Source of the DNA: Porphyrobacter sp.
Lineage (GTDB): Bacteria > Pseudomonadota > Alphaproteobacteria > Sphingomonadales > Sphingomonadaceae
Length of the DNA: 64,000 nucleotides
Direction of reading: 5' to 3'
Assembly: GCA_027533455.1 (NCBI GenBank)
Contig: JAPZUC010000002.1
Span: 248,001 to 312,000 of the forward strand
Positions 40,260 through 50,694 of this stretch are shown here, piece after piece; within the stretch, counting starts at the first letter, position 1; each line of letters begins with the position of its first letter. The position numbers were made by a program, and so were the translations under genes. The notes under the pieces are model-generated. The model made no database searches. It was given only the letters and a program-made list of their open reading frames with translations, and was not told where the DNA came from.

Positions 40260-40460
40260 CGCTGACTGAACTCCCCTTTCGCGCCGTTTTGCCTTTTCTC
40301 TGCGCGCATCCTTGCCGCCTCGCCATTCCTCCAACGGATGGAGGGGCGGTTTGTCACAGCTGAGGGCGGTTCAGCCGAGCGCAAGCCTTGCACCTATAAG
40401 CCGATCAGTATCGCGGTGTTGGTGGGCTCCGCATTTGCTCAACAGGAGGAGAGAGCGGTT

Positions 40461-41321
40461 ATGGCTCTGATGTTCCGTACAGGACTGCTGGCCGGTGCGC
40501 TGGCCGGTACCACCATTTTCGTTGCCCCCGCTTCTGCCGCAACGCTGCCAGCCCGCTCAGAATTTGTAGCACCATCTGCCGTCTTCGATGCGAGCCGCTA
40601 TGATCCTTTGGCCAGCACGGCCGCATGGCACTGCCGCTGGAACTGCGGGTGGGGCCGGGGCTGGGGTCGTCATCGTGGCTGGCGCCGCGACAGGGTCGAT
40701 GCGGGCGACGTTCTGATCGGTGCGGCCATCATTGGCGGGATCGTCGCCATCGCCAATTCCAACAACCGCCGCGAACGCGAGCGGGACGTCGTCGTGGTCG
40801 AGCGGGACCGCGATTTCCGCGATCGGGACCGTGACATCCATTACCGCGACGATCGCCGCGCCGCGCCGCGCGGAACCGGCTCTTCCGGCCTCGATAATGC
40901 CGTGAACATGTGCCTCGACCGCATCGAGCGGGACGTGCGGGTCGACACGGTCGACAATGTCGAGCGCACTGCATCAGGCTGGGAGGTACGCGGCGCGTTG
41001 TTCAACCGGGCATCGTTCCGGTGTCGGATCGGTAACAGCGGCCAGATCGACGATGTGGATTATGGTGATGGGTTCGCCACCAGCGCTGCCCCGCGCAATG
41101 ATGGTGAATGGGATGATCAGTCCTATGCCGATGCCCGCGAGCGCGTGGGCGGGACGGTGCGGCCGGATCTTGCTGTGGGCGAGGCCAGCGTGAAGGGGAC
41201 CGAGGTCGTTCCCGCCGCACCGCGCGCTGCCGCTGGCACGGCGGCCATGCCTGCCTATCCCGGCGGGCCGATCCCGGGTGAAGTCATCCCCGAAACGCTC
41301 GAGGAAGCGAACGGCGGTTAG
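40461..41321 (+). CDS. Secreted Asp/Arg-rich protein, paralogue 2
   Basis: This 286-residue protein has a signal peptide (MALMFRTGLLAGALAGTTIFVAPASA), an Arg/Gly/Trp-rich stretch (NCGWGRGWGRHRGWRR), a Gly/Ile hydrophobic segment (DVLIGAAIIGGIVAIANSN), an RDRDF/RDRDI repeat region and a domain with NMCLDRIERDV and SFRCRIGNSG. The last ~75 residues are extra compared with paralogue 1. A clear AGGAGGAGAG lies before ATG 40461. Function unknown. Confidence 0.75.
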   Translation: MALMFRTGLLAGALAGTTIFVAPASAATLPARSEFVAPSAVFDASRYDPLASTAAWHCRWNCGWGRGWGRHRGWRRDRVDAGDVLIGAAIIGGIVAIANSNNRRERERDVVVVERDRDFRDRDRDIHYRDDRRAAPRGTGSSGLDNAVNMCLDRIERDVRVDTVDNVERTASGWEVRGALFNRASFRCRIGNSGQIDDVDYGDGFATSAAPRNDGEWDDQSYADARERVGGTVRPDLAVGEASVKGTEVVPAAPRAAAGTAAMPAYPGGPIPGEVIPETLEEANGG

Positions 41322-41342
41322 AGTGCATGCGTTCGAGGGGCC

Positions 41343-41996
41343 TCAGTGCCCCTCGCGCCCCTCGCGCCCCTCGCCATAGCTCGGCAGGCCCCATTCCCAT
41401 CGGATGGCTGCGCTGCGCAAGGCGAAGCCGCACAGGAAGGCGAGGCCCAATGCCGCCCCGTCCGGCACGCCCAGACGCGGCGCAGCGATCATGCCCGCAA
41501 CGCTCATCGCGGCGGTGAGTGCGGCCGGCGTGACGTAAAGTTCAGGGCTCATGATGATCGAAGGCCGTCCCGCCACGACATCGCGGATGATCCCGCCGAC
41601 GCAGCCCGTGATCACGCCCATGAGGGCCGCCGGCACAGGCGGGATGCCATAAGCGAGCGCCTTGGCGCTGCCCAACACGGCATAGGCGGCGAGCCCCGCG
41701 CCGTCGGCATAGTCGAAGCCCTTGCCCTCCCACCAGCGCACCGGCGTGAACCACGCGATCAACGCAGTGCCGAGGCATACGACGGCCACCCAGGCATCGG
41801 TCATCCAGAACACCGGCGCACCGATCAGCAGATCGCGCACTGTGCCGCCGCCCACGCCGGTCACCAAGGCGAAGAAGCCCATCGTCACGAAGGTCTGCTT
41901 CAGCCGCGCCGCGAGCACCGCCCCCGACAGCGCGAACAGCGCGATGCCGGCAAGGTCGAGCAGGTCGAGGATCGGGGTGAGAACAGTCGGGGTCAT
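41343..41996 (-). CDS. TRIC-type trimeric intracellular cation channel family protein
   Basis: This 217-residue protein has seven predicted helices in two repeated halves, each with a glycine-rich kink (FFALVTGVGGGTVRDLLIG and LMGVITGCVGGIIRDVVAG). This matches UPF0126/YadS-type bacterial TRIC channels, which pass K+ and related cations across the inner membrane. ATG at 41996 overlaps the previous gene's stop codon (ATGA). Confidence 0.92.
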   Translation of the reverse strand: MTPTVLTPILDLLDLAGIALFALSGAVLAARLKQTFVTMGFFALVTGVGGGTVRDLLIGAPVFWMTDAWVAVVCLGTALIAWFTPVRWWEGKGFDYADGAGLAAYAVLGSAKALAYGIPPVPAALMGVITGCVGGIIRDVVAGRPSIIMSPELYVTPAALTAAMSVAGMIAAPRLGVPDGAALGLAFLCGFALRSAAIRWEWGLPSYGEGREGREGH

Positions 41997-42703
41997 GCGC
42001 GGGGCACGGTGGTGGGCCGCGCCTTGCGGCGACGGAACATCAGCACGCTGCCGATCAGCGCTCCGACAAGCGACAGGGCGGCGAAGATGATCAGCACCGG
42101 ATGGCTGGTATCCTCGCGGTCCGAGAGATCCATGATGTGCAGGCCCCATGCAAAGTCGAAGGCCCGCCACCAGCGGGTGCGCACCGCCTCGATCTCGCCG
42201 GTGTCGCGCCCGACATAGATATTGGCTCCGTCGGCTAGCTGCACCTGCCACACCGCGAGCGGCTGGCGGAAATCGAAGGGGGTGCGATCGGCAGGGAACA
42301 GCGTGACGCGCTCCACCTTGTCGCCGCCCGAGATGCTTTGGGCGACGAGCGCGCGGGCGGCAGCGGCGTCGAGCGGGGGAAGCGCGCTGCCCGAGGTAAA
42401 GTCGACCCGGCGCACGCTGCCATCAAGTCCTGTCAGGATCGCCACCGCGCGGCCCTGCTGCATCGTCACCTGCATCGCTTTCAGCCCTGCTTCGGGCGCG
42501 GCCAGAGTGCTGCCGGGGAGCACCAGCGGCACCGGCTCCGTCTTTGCCCTGAGGTAATCGCCGCGCACGACCTCGATCGGGCGCGCTACCATCAGCAGGC
42601 CCGTCGCCAGCCACATGACGATCGGCACACCCACCAGCCAGCCGAGCCAGATATGCCACTTGGCGAGCGTTCGCATGGAGAGGACTTTCATGGAGCGGGG
42701 CAT
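41993..42703 (-). CDS. PepSY-domain membrane protein
   Basis: This 236-residue protein has an N-terminal membrane helix (WHIWLGWLVGVPIVMWLATGLLMVA), a periplasmic part with a PepSY-like segment (VYVGRDTGEIEAVRTRWWRAFDFAWGLHIMDLSDRED) and a C-terminal helix ending in RRRK. Similar proteins occur near iron-uptake reductases and TonB receptors; no such genes are next to this one. It sits 12 bp after the amidase gene and overlaps the TRIC gene. Confidence 0.82.
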   Translation of the reverse strand: MPRSMKVLSMRTLAKWHIWLGWLVGVPIVMWLATGLLMVARPIEVVRGDYLRAKTEPVPLVLPGSTLAAPEAGLKAMQVTMQQGRAVAILTGLDGSVRRVDFTSGSALPPLDAAAARALVAQSISGGDKVERVTLFPADRTPFDFRQPLAVWQVQLADGANIYVGRDTGEIEAVRTRWWRAFDFAWGLHIMDLSDREDTSHPVLIIFAALSLVGALIGSVLMFRRRKARPTTVPRA

Positions 42704-42715
42704 GACCGAGCCATG

Positions 42716-44074
42716 TCAGGCGTGCAAGATGTTCCCGATCGCCTCGGCAGCCGCGATGCAATCGAGATCGCTCCAGCGCGGCCCGATCACCTGCATCCCG
42801 CATGGCAATTCCGCGCCAAGATAGGTGCCGCTGCCGATGGGGAGCACAGTCGAGGGCAGGCCCGGGAAGGTTGCCATGCCAGACCACACAAGCCCGCTGC
42901 TGCCGGGCTCCTGCGCGCCGTCGATGGAAATCGTCCCGCGGAACACGGCCTTGTCGGAATGGGGCACGGCCAGCACCGAGGCGGGCGGGGCGAGGACGAA
43001 ATCGTACTGCGCGAACAGCGCCTTCCACTGCGCCATGCAGCTCGCCTGGGCGTTCATCAGCGCGAACCAGTCGCGCGCGCTCGCCTGCTTGCCGTCCGGA
43101 GCAGGGGCGCCACCTGACATGGTGATGTTCATCATCTTGAGATAGCTGCGATAGTGCTGCGCCTGATCGGGCAGCAGGTCGCTCGCCCGGTCGATCCGCA
43201 CGCCCGCCCGCGCGAGAGTTTCAAGCGCGGCTTCGATGGGTTCGCGCACGCTCGCGTCCACGGGCGCGCCCGGTAGGGCAGTGATCGCCAGCAGGCGGCA
43301 TTCCTTCAACGGCTTGGGACGGCGACGCAGCGGCACTTCCGCGCCGACCTCGACCAACACGGCAAGATCGGGCGCATTGCGCGCCAGCGGTCCGGCGATC
43401 GAGAGCGGTCCGTCTGCCGCCGCCACAAAGCCCTCCCTGCGCGACATTGAGGGATGATCGTGTCCGTGCTTGGGGACAAGGCCCCAGGTGGTCTTGTGGC
43501 CCCATACCCCGCAGAAATGTGCTGGCACCCGTACCGATCCGCCAATATCGGTGCCGTAGTCGCAAGCGACCATCCCGCTCGCTACCGCCGCGGCGCTCCC
43601 TCCCGATGACCCGCCGGGGGAACGATCCGGGTTGTGCGGGTTGACCGTGCGCCCGTAGACCGGGTTGAAGCTCTGCCAGTCAGTCAGATCGACCGGCACG
43701 TTGGTTTTGCCGATGATCACCGCGCCCGCCGCCTTCAGGCGCCGCACCAGCAGGGCATCGCGCGGGGCGAGCTGTTCGCGGAACTGCTGGTGGCCGAAGG
43801 TGGTCGGCAGGCCCCTAACGTCAAAACTCTCCTTGATGGTCATCGGCACGCCGAACAGCGGCTGGCCGGGCTGCGGGCCTGCCGCATCGAGCGCGCGCGC
43901 CTCGGCATAGGCGGCCTCGAAATTGGGCACGGCAAGCGCGTCGATCGCGCTGTCGAGCTCCTCGATGCGAACGATCGCGGCATCCACCGCCTCGGCGACG
44001 CTGATCTTGCCGGCGAGAACCGCAGCGCTGGTCTCCAGCGCACCCGGATTATCGGTCAATTGCGGATAGGCCAT
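42716..44074 (-). CDS. Amidase signature family enzyme
   Basis: This 452-residue protein has the Ser-cisSer-Lys triad of the family: Lys81 in GVPMTIKESFDV, the cis-Ser in SPGGSSGGSAAAVA (about 156-157) and Ser180 in DYGTDIGGSVRVPA. It hydrolyses an amide of unknown substrate and is not GatA, since no gatB/gatC lie nearby and the C-terminus differs. It is read after lpdA, 58 bp downstream. Confidence 0.92.
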   Translation of the reverse strand: MAYPQLTDNPGALETSAAVLAGKISVAEAVDAAIVRIEELDSAIDALAVPNFEAAYAEARALDAAGPQPGQPLFGVPMTIKESFDVRGLPTTFGHQQFREQLAPRDALLVRRLKAAGAVIIGKTNVPVDLTDWQSFNPVYGRTVNPHNPDRSPGGSSGGSAAAVASGMVACDYGTDIGGSVRVPAHFCGVWGHKTTWGLVPKHGHDHPSMSRREGFVAAADGPLSIAGPLARNAPDLAVLVEVGAEVPLRRRPKPLKECRLLAITALPGAPVDASVREPIEAALETLARAGVRIDRASDLLPDQAQHYRSYLKMMNITMSGGAPAPDGKQASARDWFALMNAQASCMAQWKALFAQYDFVLAPPASVLAVPHSDKAVFRGTISIDGAQEPGSSGLVWSGMATFPGLPSTVLPIGSGTYLGAELPCGMQVIGPRWSDLDCIAAAEAIGNILHA

Positions 44075-44132
44075 GTGTGGTGATCTCCCCCCTATGCCTG
44101 TGGTCTAGGCACTGAGAGGGGGAGGGGTCAAA

Positions 44133-45539
44133 TCACATGTGGATCGGCTTGCCAGTCACCGCCATTGCCGCTTCCTTGAAGGCTTCGGCATGGGTCGGGT
44201 GCGCGTGGCAGGTATAGGCGATGTCTTCCGACGTCGCGCCGAATTCCATCGCCTGTGCGGCCTGCGCGATCATCGTGCCGGCAAGGCTGTTGATCATCCA
44301 CACGCCGACCACGCGGTCGGTTGCGGCATCGGCGATCACCTTGACGAAGCCGTCGGTGTCGCGGTTGGCCTTGGCGCGGCTGTTGGCCATCATCGGGAAC
44401 TTGCCGACCTTGACCGCGAGGCCCTTTTCCTTGGCCTGTTCCTCGCTGATGCCGACGCCTGCGATTTCGGGCGCGGTGTAGACGACGCTGGGGATCACAT
44501 CGTGGTTTACGATACCGGTCAGACCCGCGATGTTTTCGGCCACGGCGATGCCTTCATCCTCGGCCTTGTGCGCGAGCATCGGGCCGGGGACGACGTCACC
44601 GATGCCCCAGATGCCGGGCACCGCCGTACGGAAATCGTGGTCGATTTCAATCTGGCCGCGGTTGTTGACGCTGAGGCCCGCCTTGTCGAGCGCGAGGCCA
44701 TCGGTGTTGGCGCGGCGGCCAATGGCGACCAGCACATGGCTGGAGGTCAAGCTCTTAGCCTCGCCGCCTGCTGCCGGTTCGACGGTCAGGGTCACGGTCT
44801 TGCCATCCACGCTCGCGCCGGTGACCTTCTGGCCGAGCATCATGTCCATGCCCTGCTTCTTGAAAATCTTGGCCGCTTCCTTGCGGACTTCTCCGTCCAT
44901 GCCGGGGAGGAGCTGGTCGAGATATTCGATCACGGTGACCTTGGCACCCAGACGCCGCCACACCGAGCCCAGTTCGAGGCCGATGACCCCGCCGCCGATC
45001 ACCACGAGGTGTTCCGGCACTTCCTCAAGATCAAGCGCGCCGGTGCTGTCGACGATGCGTTTGGCCGCATTATCGACCGGCACGCCAGGGAGCGGGGTGA
45101 CGCTCGATCCGGTGGCGATCACGATGTCCTTGGCGGTCACCTTCTCACCCGCAACGCTGACGGTGTGCGCGTCTTCGAAAGCGGCATGACCCTTCAGCCA
45201 GGTCACCTTGTTCTTCTTGAACAGGAACTCGATCCCGCCGGTCAGCTCGCCAACGGCCTTGGTCTTCTCGGCCATCATACGGCCCAGATCGAGCGTCGGC
45301 GTGGCGGTGATGCCCCAGGTGGCGAAATGGCCGTTGCGCGCCTCGTCGAACAGCTCCGAGCCGTGGAGCAGCGCCTTGGAAGGAATGCACCCGACATTGA
45401 GGCAGGTGCCGCCCAGCGTGGCGCGGCTTTCGACGCAGGCGGTCTTCAGCCCCAGCTGCGCCGCGCGGATCGCCGCGACATAGCCGCCGGGGCCGGCACC
45501 GATGATGAGGACGTCGTAGTCGTAGGAATGGTCAGCCAT
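44133..45539 (-). CDS. lpdA: Dihydrolipoyl dehydrogenase (E3)
   Basis: This 468-residue flavoenzyme reoxidises dihydrolipoamide for 2-oxo acid dehydrogenase complexes. The FAD motif is LIIGAGPGGYVAAIRAAQLG; the redox cysteines are C46 and C51 in GGTCLNVGCIPSK; the NAD motif is VVIGGGVIGLELGS; the His-Glu pair is in HAHPTHAEAFKEA. Position after sucA-sucB marks it as the E3 of the 2-oxoglutarate complex. Confidence 0.97.
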   Translation of the reverse strand: MADHSYDYDVLIIGAGPGGYVAAIRAAQLGLKTACVESRATLGGTCLNVGCIPSKALLHGSELFDEARNGHFATWGITATPTLDLGRMMAEKTKAVGELTGGIEFLFKKNKVTWLKGHAAFEDAHTVSVAGEKVTAKDIVIATGSSVTPLPGVPVDNAAKRIVDSTGALDLEEVPEHLVVIGGGVIGLELGSVWRRLGAKVTVIEYLDQLLPGMDGEVRKEAAKIFKKQGMDMMLGQKVTGASVDGKTVTLTVEPAAGGEAKSLTSSHVLVAIGRRANTDGLALDKAGLSVNNRGQIEIDHDFRTAVPGIWGIGDVVPGPMLAHKAEDEGIAVAENIAGLTGIVNHDVIPSVVYTAPEIAGVGISEEQAKEKGLAVKVGKFPMMANSRAKANRDTDGFVKVIADAATDRVVGVWMINSLAGTMIAQAAQAMEFGATSEDIAYTCHAHPTHAEAFKEAAMAVTGKPIHM

Positions 45540-45638
45540 TATTTTCTCCGTCGCCCCTACAACAGCTGGGGTCTCAGGCTGCGGGGTTCAAGCTTGCCGC
45601 CCTATGCCTCCGGGCTTTCGCCGGGGTGGCGCGTAAGC

Positions 45639-46874
45639 TCAAAGATCGATCAGCATCCGCGTGGGATCCTCGATCGCGTCCTTGATGATCTTCAGCGCCG
45701 TCACCGCCTCGCGCCCGTCGATCAGGCGGTGGTCGTAGGACATGGCGATATACATCATCGGGCGGATCACGATCTCGCCATTGCGGACCACGGTGCGATC
45801 CTCGATGCGGTGGAGGCCGAGTACCGCGCTCTGCGGCGGGTTGATGATCGGTGTGCTCATGAGGCTGCCGAACACGCCGCCGTTGGAGATCGTGAAGGTG
45901 CCGCCGGTCATGTCTTCCATGGTCAGCGTGCCGGCCTTCGCGCGGGCGCCGAAATCGGCGATGTCCTGCTCGATGCGGGCAAAGCCCTTCTTGTCGGCAT
46001 CGCGGATGACCGGAACGACAAGGCCATTGGGCGCGGACACCGCGACCGAGATGTCGACGAAGTCGTGGTAGATGATCTCGTCGCCGTCGATATAGGCGTT
46101 GACCGCAGGCACGTCCTTCAGCGCAAGGCAGGCGGCCTTGGCGAAGAAGCCCATGAAGCCAAGGCGGATATCGTGCTTCTTGGCGAACAGATCCTTGTAC
46201 TTGTCGCGCGCTTCGATGACGGCGGTCATGTCGACATCGTTGAAGGTGGTCAGCATCGCCGCATTGTCCTGCGCGGCCTTCAACCGCTTGGCGATGGTCT
46301 GGCGCATGCGGGTCATCTTGACGCGCTCGGTCCCGCGCGCGCCGCCCGATGCGACGGGGGCGGCCAGCGCAGCCGGCGTTGCCGGGACGGGGGCAGGGGT
46401 GGCCGGGCCCTTGGCCCTGGCTTCTGCGGCGGCCAGCACGTCTTCCTTGGTCAGGCGGCCATCCTTGCCGGTGCCCTTGATGGTCGAGGGATCGACGCCG
46501 TGCTCCAGCACTGCGCGACGCACCGCAGGCGACATGGTCTGGGCAGCACCGGGAACCTCCTCCGTAGCGGCGGCGGGGGCAGGGGTGTCTGCCTTGGCCG
46601 CGGCCGGAGCAGCGGGAGCCGGCGCAGCTGCCGTCGCGCCAGCTTCGATCACCGCGATCACCGCGCCGACTTCCACTGTGTCGCCAACCGCAGCCATGTG
46701 CTGCGACATGATGCCCGCCACCGGCGAAGGCACGTCAACCGCGACCTTGTCGGTTTCGAGGCTGCAGATCGGCTCGTCAGCAGCGACAGCTTCGCCCGGC
46801 TGCTTGAACCATTCGGCAATAGTGCCTTCGGTGACGGATTCGCCGAGGACGGGAACTTTGATTTCGGTGGCCAT
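45639..46874 (-). CDS. sucB: 2-oxoglutarate dehydrogenase E2, dihydrolipoamide succinyltransferase
   Basis: This 411-residue protein has one lipoyl domain (lipoyl Lys about 43 in [10 protein letters not shown]), an Ala/Pro linker, a peripheral-subunit-binding domain ([34 protein letters not shown], about 114-147), a second linker and the catalytic domain with [12 protein letters not shown] near the C-terminus. It forms the core of the complex with SucA and LpdA, its neighbours. Confidence 0.97.
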   Translation of the reverse strand: MATEIKVPVLGESVTEGTIAEWFKQPGEAVAADEPICSLETDKVAVDVPSPVAGIMSQHMAAVGDTVEVGAVIAVIEAGATAAAPAPAAPAAAKADTPAPAAATEEVPGAAQTMSPAVRRAVLEHGVDPSTIKGTGKDGRLTKEDVLAAAEARAKGPATPAPVPATPAALAAPVASGGARGTERVKMTRMRQTIAKRLKAAQDNAAMLTTFNDVDMTAVIEARDKYKDLFAKKHDIRLGFMGFFAKAACLALKDVPAVNAYIDGDEIIYHDFVDISVAVSAPNGLVVPVIRDADKKGFARIEQDIADFGARAKAGTLTMEDMTGGTFTISNGGVFGSLMSTPIINPPQSAVLGLHRIEDRTVVRNGEIVIRPMMYIAMSYDHRLIDGREAVTALKIIKDAIEDPTRMLIDL

Positions 46875-46927
46875 TTGAATGGGTTCCTGAAACTTGCTTT
46901 AATCTCGTGTGAGGAAGGTCGGGCCGA

Positions 46928-49726
46928 TCAGAGCCCCAGCGCGGCAGCGACGAGCGCTTCCTGCTGGGCCTTGTGGCGGCTGGCGAGACCGGTCGCGGGC
47001 GAGGCTGCGGCATCTCGGCCCGCATAGGTCGGACGCATCCCGCTATGCCCGGCGGCAGTCAGCGATTCCTCGATCCGCTCGTTCACGAAGAACCACGCGC
47101 CGTTGTTGCGCGGTTCTTCCTGACACCACACCACGTCCTTGAGATTCGTCATGCGTTGCAGGCGGATCGCCAGAGGATCGCCCGGGAAGGGGAACAGCTG
47201 TTCGATACGGATGATCGAAACATCGTCGATCCCGGCCGCATCGCGCGCTTCGATAAGGTCATAGGCAACCTTGCCCGAACACAGCACCACACGCCGCACC
47301 TTCTCGTCGGCGATTTCCTTTGTGTCCGACATGATGCGCCGGAACTGCTTCTCGCCGAGGAAGTCCGCCTTTGCGCTCTTGGCCATCGGGTGGCGCAGCA
47401 GCGACTTGGGGCTCATGATGACCAGCGGCTTGCGGAAGCTGCGCAGCATCTGGCGGCGCAGCACGTGGAAATAGTTCGCCGGGGTGGTGATGTTGCACAC
47501 GCACATGTTGTCGTCGGCGCATAGCTGGAGGAACCGCTCGAGGCGCGCAGAGCTATGCTCCGGACCTTGCCCTTCATAGCCGTGCGGCAGCAGCATGACG
47601 AGGCCGTTGGCGCGCAGCCACTTGCTCTCGCCGCTCGCGATGTACTGATCGATCATGATCTGCGCGCCGTTGGCGAAATCGCCGAACTGGGCCTCCCACA
47701 GCACGAGGCTCTTGGGATCGGCCATGGCAAAGCCGTATTCGAAGCCAAGCACGCCATATTCTGACAGCGTCGAATCGTGCACTTCGAACTTGCCGTGGGG
47801 CAAAGTCGAGAGCGGCACGAATTTGCGTTCCGATTTCTGGTCGACCCACACCGCATGGCGCTGCGAGAAGGTGCCACGGCCGGAATCCTGCCCGGACAGA
47901 CGCACCCCGTAGCCTTCCATCACGAGACTGCCGAAAGCGAGCGCCTCCGCGGTCGCCCAGTCGAAGCCATCACCTGTGCTGAACATCTCGCGCTTGGCGG
48001 TGAGCACACGGTCGAGGGTCTTGTGGACCTCGAGATCGGCAGGGACTTCGGTCAGCACGCGGCCGAGCGCGTCGAACACCTTGGGCTCGATCGCGGTCTC
48101 GACCGAGCGGCGCGCGGTTTCGGGGTCGGCGGGCTTGTTGAGCCCCGCCCAGCGTCCGCCGAACCAGTCGGCTTCGTTGGCCTTGTAGTTCTTGCCCGCC
48201 TCGAATTCCTCTTCGAGGAGCGCGGTGAATTCACCCGCGATCCGGTCGCGCGTGCCCGGTTCGACCACGCCTTCGCGGATCAGGCGTGCTTCATAGGCCA
48301 CGCTGACCTTGGGGTGGGCGCGGATCTTGTCGTACATCACCGGCTGAGTGAACTTGGGCTCGTCACCCTCGTTGTGGCCGAACCGGCGGTAGCACCACAT
48401 GTCGATCACGACATCGCGGTGGAAGGTCTGGCGATATTCGACCGCGAGCTTGCAGGCGAAGGTCACCGCCTCGGGATCGTCACCGTTGACGTGGAGAATC
48501 GGCGCCATCACGCCCTTGGCGACGTCGCTGGGATAAGGCGAGGACCGCGCAAACTTGGGCGAAGTGGTGAAGCCGATCTGGTTGTTGATGATGAAGTGAA
48601 CGCAGCCGCCGGTGTCGTAGCCGGGGACGCCCGAGAGCGACAGGCTCTCCCACACCACGCCCTGACCCGCAAAGGCCGCATCGCCGTGGATCAGCACGGG
48701 GAGCACCTGATCCTTCTTCTTCAGATCGTCACGGATCGCCTGCTGCGCACGGGTCTTGCCGAGCACCACCGGGTTCACCGTCTCGAGGTGCGAGGGGTTG
48801 GGCACGAGGCTCATGTGCACCGAGATCCCGTCGAACTCACGGTCGGTCGAGGTGCCGAGGTGATACTTCACGTCGCCCGAGCCGCCGACGTCATCGGGGT
48901 TGGCCGAGCCGCCCGAGAATTCGTGGAAGATCACGCGGTAGGGCTTGGCCATCACGTTGGCGAGCACGTTCAACCGGCCGCGGTGGGCCATACCGTAGAT
49001 GATCTCGCGCACGCCCGCGCTTCCGCCGTGCTTGATCACCGCTTCCAGCGCCGGAATCATGGATTCGCCGCCATCAAGGCCGAAACGCTTGGTGCCGACA
49101 TATTTCTTGGCGAGGAATTCCTCGTAGCCTTCCCCGCGCAGCACCGCGGCGAGGATCGCCTTCTTGCCTTCTGGTGTGAACTGGATGGTTTCGCCCGGGC
49201 TTTCGAACTTGTCCTGAAGGAAGCGGCGCTCCTCGGTGTCGGCGATGTGCATGTATTCAAGGCCGACCTTGCCGCAATAGACTTCGCGCAGGCGCTGGTG
49301 GAGCTTGCCCACCGTGGTCCATTCCATGCCGAGCACGCCGCCGACATAGACGTCCTCGTTCTCCTTGCCGGCGAGGCCGTGCCATTCGAGGGTGAGGTCC
49401 GCAGGCCCCTCGCGGTTCGAAAGGCCGAGCGGATCGAGGTCCGCGGCCATGTGCCCGCGCACGCGGTAAAGGCGAACCAGAGTCATCGCCGCGATCGAGA
49501 GCTTGGCGGCCTTTTCGATTGCTGCCGGGTCTGCGGCCTTGCCGGCGTCCTTGGCCGCCTTGGCGACCGCGAGCTTCATCTCGGTCGGGTCCATCGCCGC
49601 GGTCAGATCCGCGCCGCTGTCCGCCAGCGTGTCGAGCCAGCCGCGCTTCGCCCATGAAGGGCCGGGCTGCGGGCCTTCCTGATCGGTGAAGGCGGGGATG
49701 AAGTTCTGCGTTTCGTTGCCCATCAT
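46928..49726 (-). CDS. sucA: 2-oxoglutarate dehydrogenase E1
   Basis: This 932-residue thiamine-diphosphate enzyme decarboxylates 2-oxoglutarate and passes succinyl to SucB. It has MAHRGRLNVLANVMAKP, the ThDP-binding HGDAAFAGQGVV...INNQIGFTTSP, the transketolase-like region ENLLSEYGVLGFEYG-type (here STLSEYGVLGFEYGFA) and LLPHGYEGQGPEHSSARLERFLQLC. The start could be either of the two adjacent ATGs (49726 or 49723). Confidence 0.97.
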   Translation of the reverse strand: MMGNETQNFIPAFTDQEGPQPGPSWAKRGWLDTLADSGADLTAAMDPTEMKLAVAKAAKDAGKAADPAAIEKAAKLSIAAMTLVRLYRVRGHMAADLDPLGLSNREGPADLTLEWHGLAGKENEDVYVGGVLGMEWTTVGKLHQRLREVYCGKVGLEYMHIADTEERRFLQDKFESPGETIQFTPEGKKAILAAVLRGEGYEEFLAKKYVGTKRFGLDGGESMIPALEAVIKHGGSAGVREIIYGMAHRGRLNVLANVMAKPYRVIFHEFSGGSANPDDVGGSGDVKYHLGTSTDREFDGISVHMSLVPNPSHLETVNPVVLGKTRAQQAIRDDLKKKDQVLPVLIHGDAAFAGQGVVWESLSLSGVPGYDTGGCVHFIINNQIGFTTSPKFARSSPYPSDVAKGVMAPILHVNGDDPEAVTFACKLAVEYRQTFHRDVVIDMWCYRRFGHNEGDEPKFTQPVMYDKIRAHPKVSVAYEARLIREGVVEPGTRDRIAGEFTALLEEEFEAGKNYKANEADWFGGRWAGLNKPADPETARRSVETAIEPKVFDALGRVLTEVPADLEVHKTLDRVLTAKREMFSTGDGFDWATAEALAFGSLVMEGYGVRLSGQDSGRGTFSQRHAVWVDQKSERKFVPLSTLPHGKFEVHDSTLSEYGVLGFEYGFAMADPKSLVLWEAQFGDFANGAQIMIDQYIASGESKWLRANGLVMLLPHGYEGQGPEHSSARLERFLQLCADDNMCVCNITTPANYFHVLRRQMLRSFRKPLVIMSPKSLLRHPMAKSAKADFLGEKQFRRIMSDTKEIADEKVRRVVLCSGKVAYDLIEARDAAGIDDVSIIRIEQLFPFPGDPLAIRLQRMTNLKDVVWCQEEPRNNGAWFFVNERIEESLTAAGHSGMRPTYAGRDAAASPATGLASRHKAQQEALVAAALGL

Positions 49727-49790
49727 GGGACTCCCGGGGAGGAGGAAAGGTGGCCCCTCGTTAGGACGCGAGGGGCCGGTAGTCGTTAAC

Positions 49791-50681
49791 TCAGGCGTTC
49801 TCTTTCAGCATCGCGGCGAGGGTTTCGCCGAGCAGGCTGGGCGAGGGCGAGACGCGGATGCCCGCATCTTCCATCGCCGCGATCTTGTCTTCCGCGCCGC
49901 CCTGGCCGCCGCTGACGATGGCGCCAGCGTGGCCCATGCGGCGGCCCGGAGGCGCGGTGCGTCCGGCGATGAAGCCGACCATCGGCTTGGAACGGCCCTT
50001 GGCGCGTTCGGCCTTGATGAAGGCGGCGGCTTCTTCTTCTGCGCTGCCGCCGATTTCGCCGATCATGATGATGCTCTCGGTTTCCGGATCGTCGAGGAAC
50101 AGGTCGAGCACGTCGATGAAGTTGGTGCCGTTGACCGGGTCGCCGCCGATGCCGACCGCGGTGGTCTGGCCGAGGCCCGCCATGGTGGTCTGGTGCACGG
50201 CTTCATAGGTGAGCGTGCCCGAGCGGCTGACGATGCCGACCGAGCCCTTCTTGAAGATGTTGGCCGGCATGATTCCGATCTTGCACTCGTTCGGGGTCAG
50301 CACACCGGGGCAGTTGGGGCCGATCAGGCGCGACTTGGAGCCCGCCAGTGCGCGCTTGGCGCGGACCATGTCGAGCACCGGAATGCCCTCGGTGATGCAG
50401 ATGATGAGCTCGATCTCGGCATCGATCGCTTCGCAGATCGCGTCAGCGGCGAACGGCGGCGGCACGTAGATGCACGAAGCAGTCGCGCCGGTCGCGGCCT
50501 TGGCTTCGCGCACGGTATCGAACTGCGGCAGGCCGATGTGGGTGGTGCCGCCTTTGCCGGGGGTCACACCGCCGACCATCTGCGTTCCATAATCGAGCGC
50601 GGCCTGGGTGTGGAAGGTGCCGGTGTTGCCGGTCATCCCTTGGGTGATGACCTTGGTGTCTTTGTTTACGAGGATGGACAT
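49791..50681 (-). CDS. sucD: Succinyl-CoA synthetase alpha subunit
   Basis: This 296-residue subunit binds CoA ([29 protein letters not shown]) and carries the phosphohistidine in [16 protein letters not shown] (about His 250). The beta subunit gene sucC, usually directly upstream, is absent here; an 87-codon membrane protein gene takes that place. Confidence 0.96.
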   Translation of the reverse strand: MSILVNKDTKVITQGMTGNTGTFHTQAALDYGTQMVGGVTPGKGGTTHIGLPQFDTVREAKAATGATASCIYVPPPFAADAICEAIDAEIELIICITEGIPVLDMVRAKRALAGSKSRLIGPNCPGVLTPNECKIGIMPANIFKKGSVGIVSRSGTLTYEAVHQTTMAGLGQTTAVGIGGDPVNGTNFIDVLDLFLDDPETESIIMIGEIGGSAEEEAAAFIKAERAKGRSKPMVGFIAGRTAPPGRRMGHAGAIVSGGQGGAEDKIAAMEDAGIRVSPSPSLLGETLAAMLKENA

Positions 50682-50694
50682 AGGATTCCTTCGT

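Noticed and set aside
44139..47027. A 962-codon plus-strand frame over lpdA and sucB
   Set aside because: It is antisense to two well-identified enzymes and has no recognisable domains.
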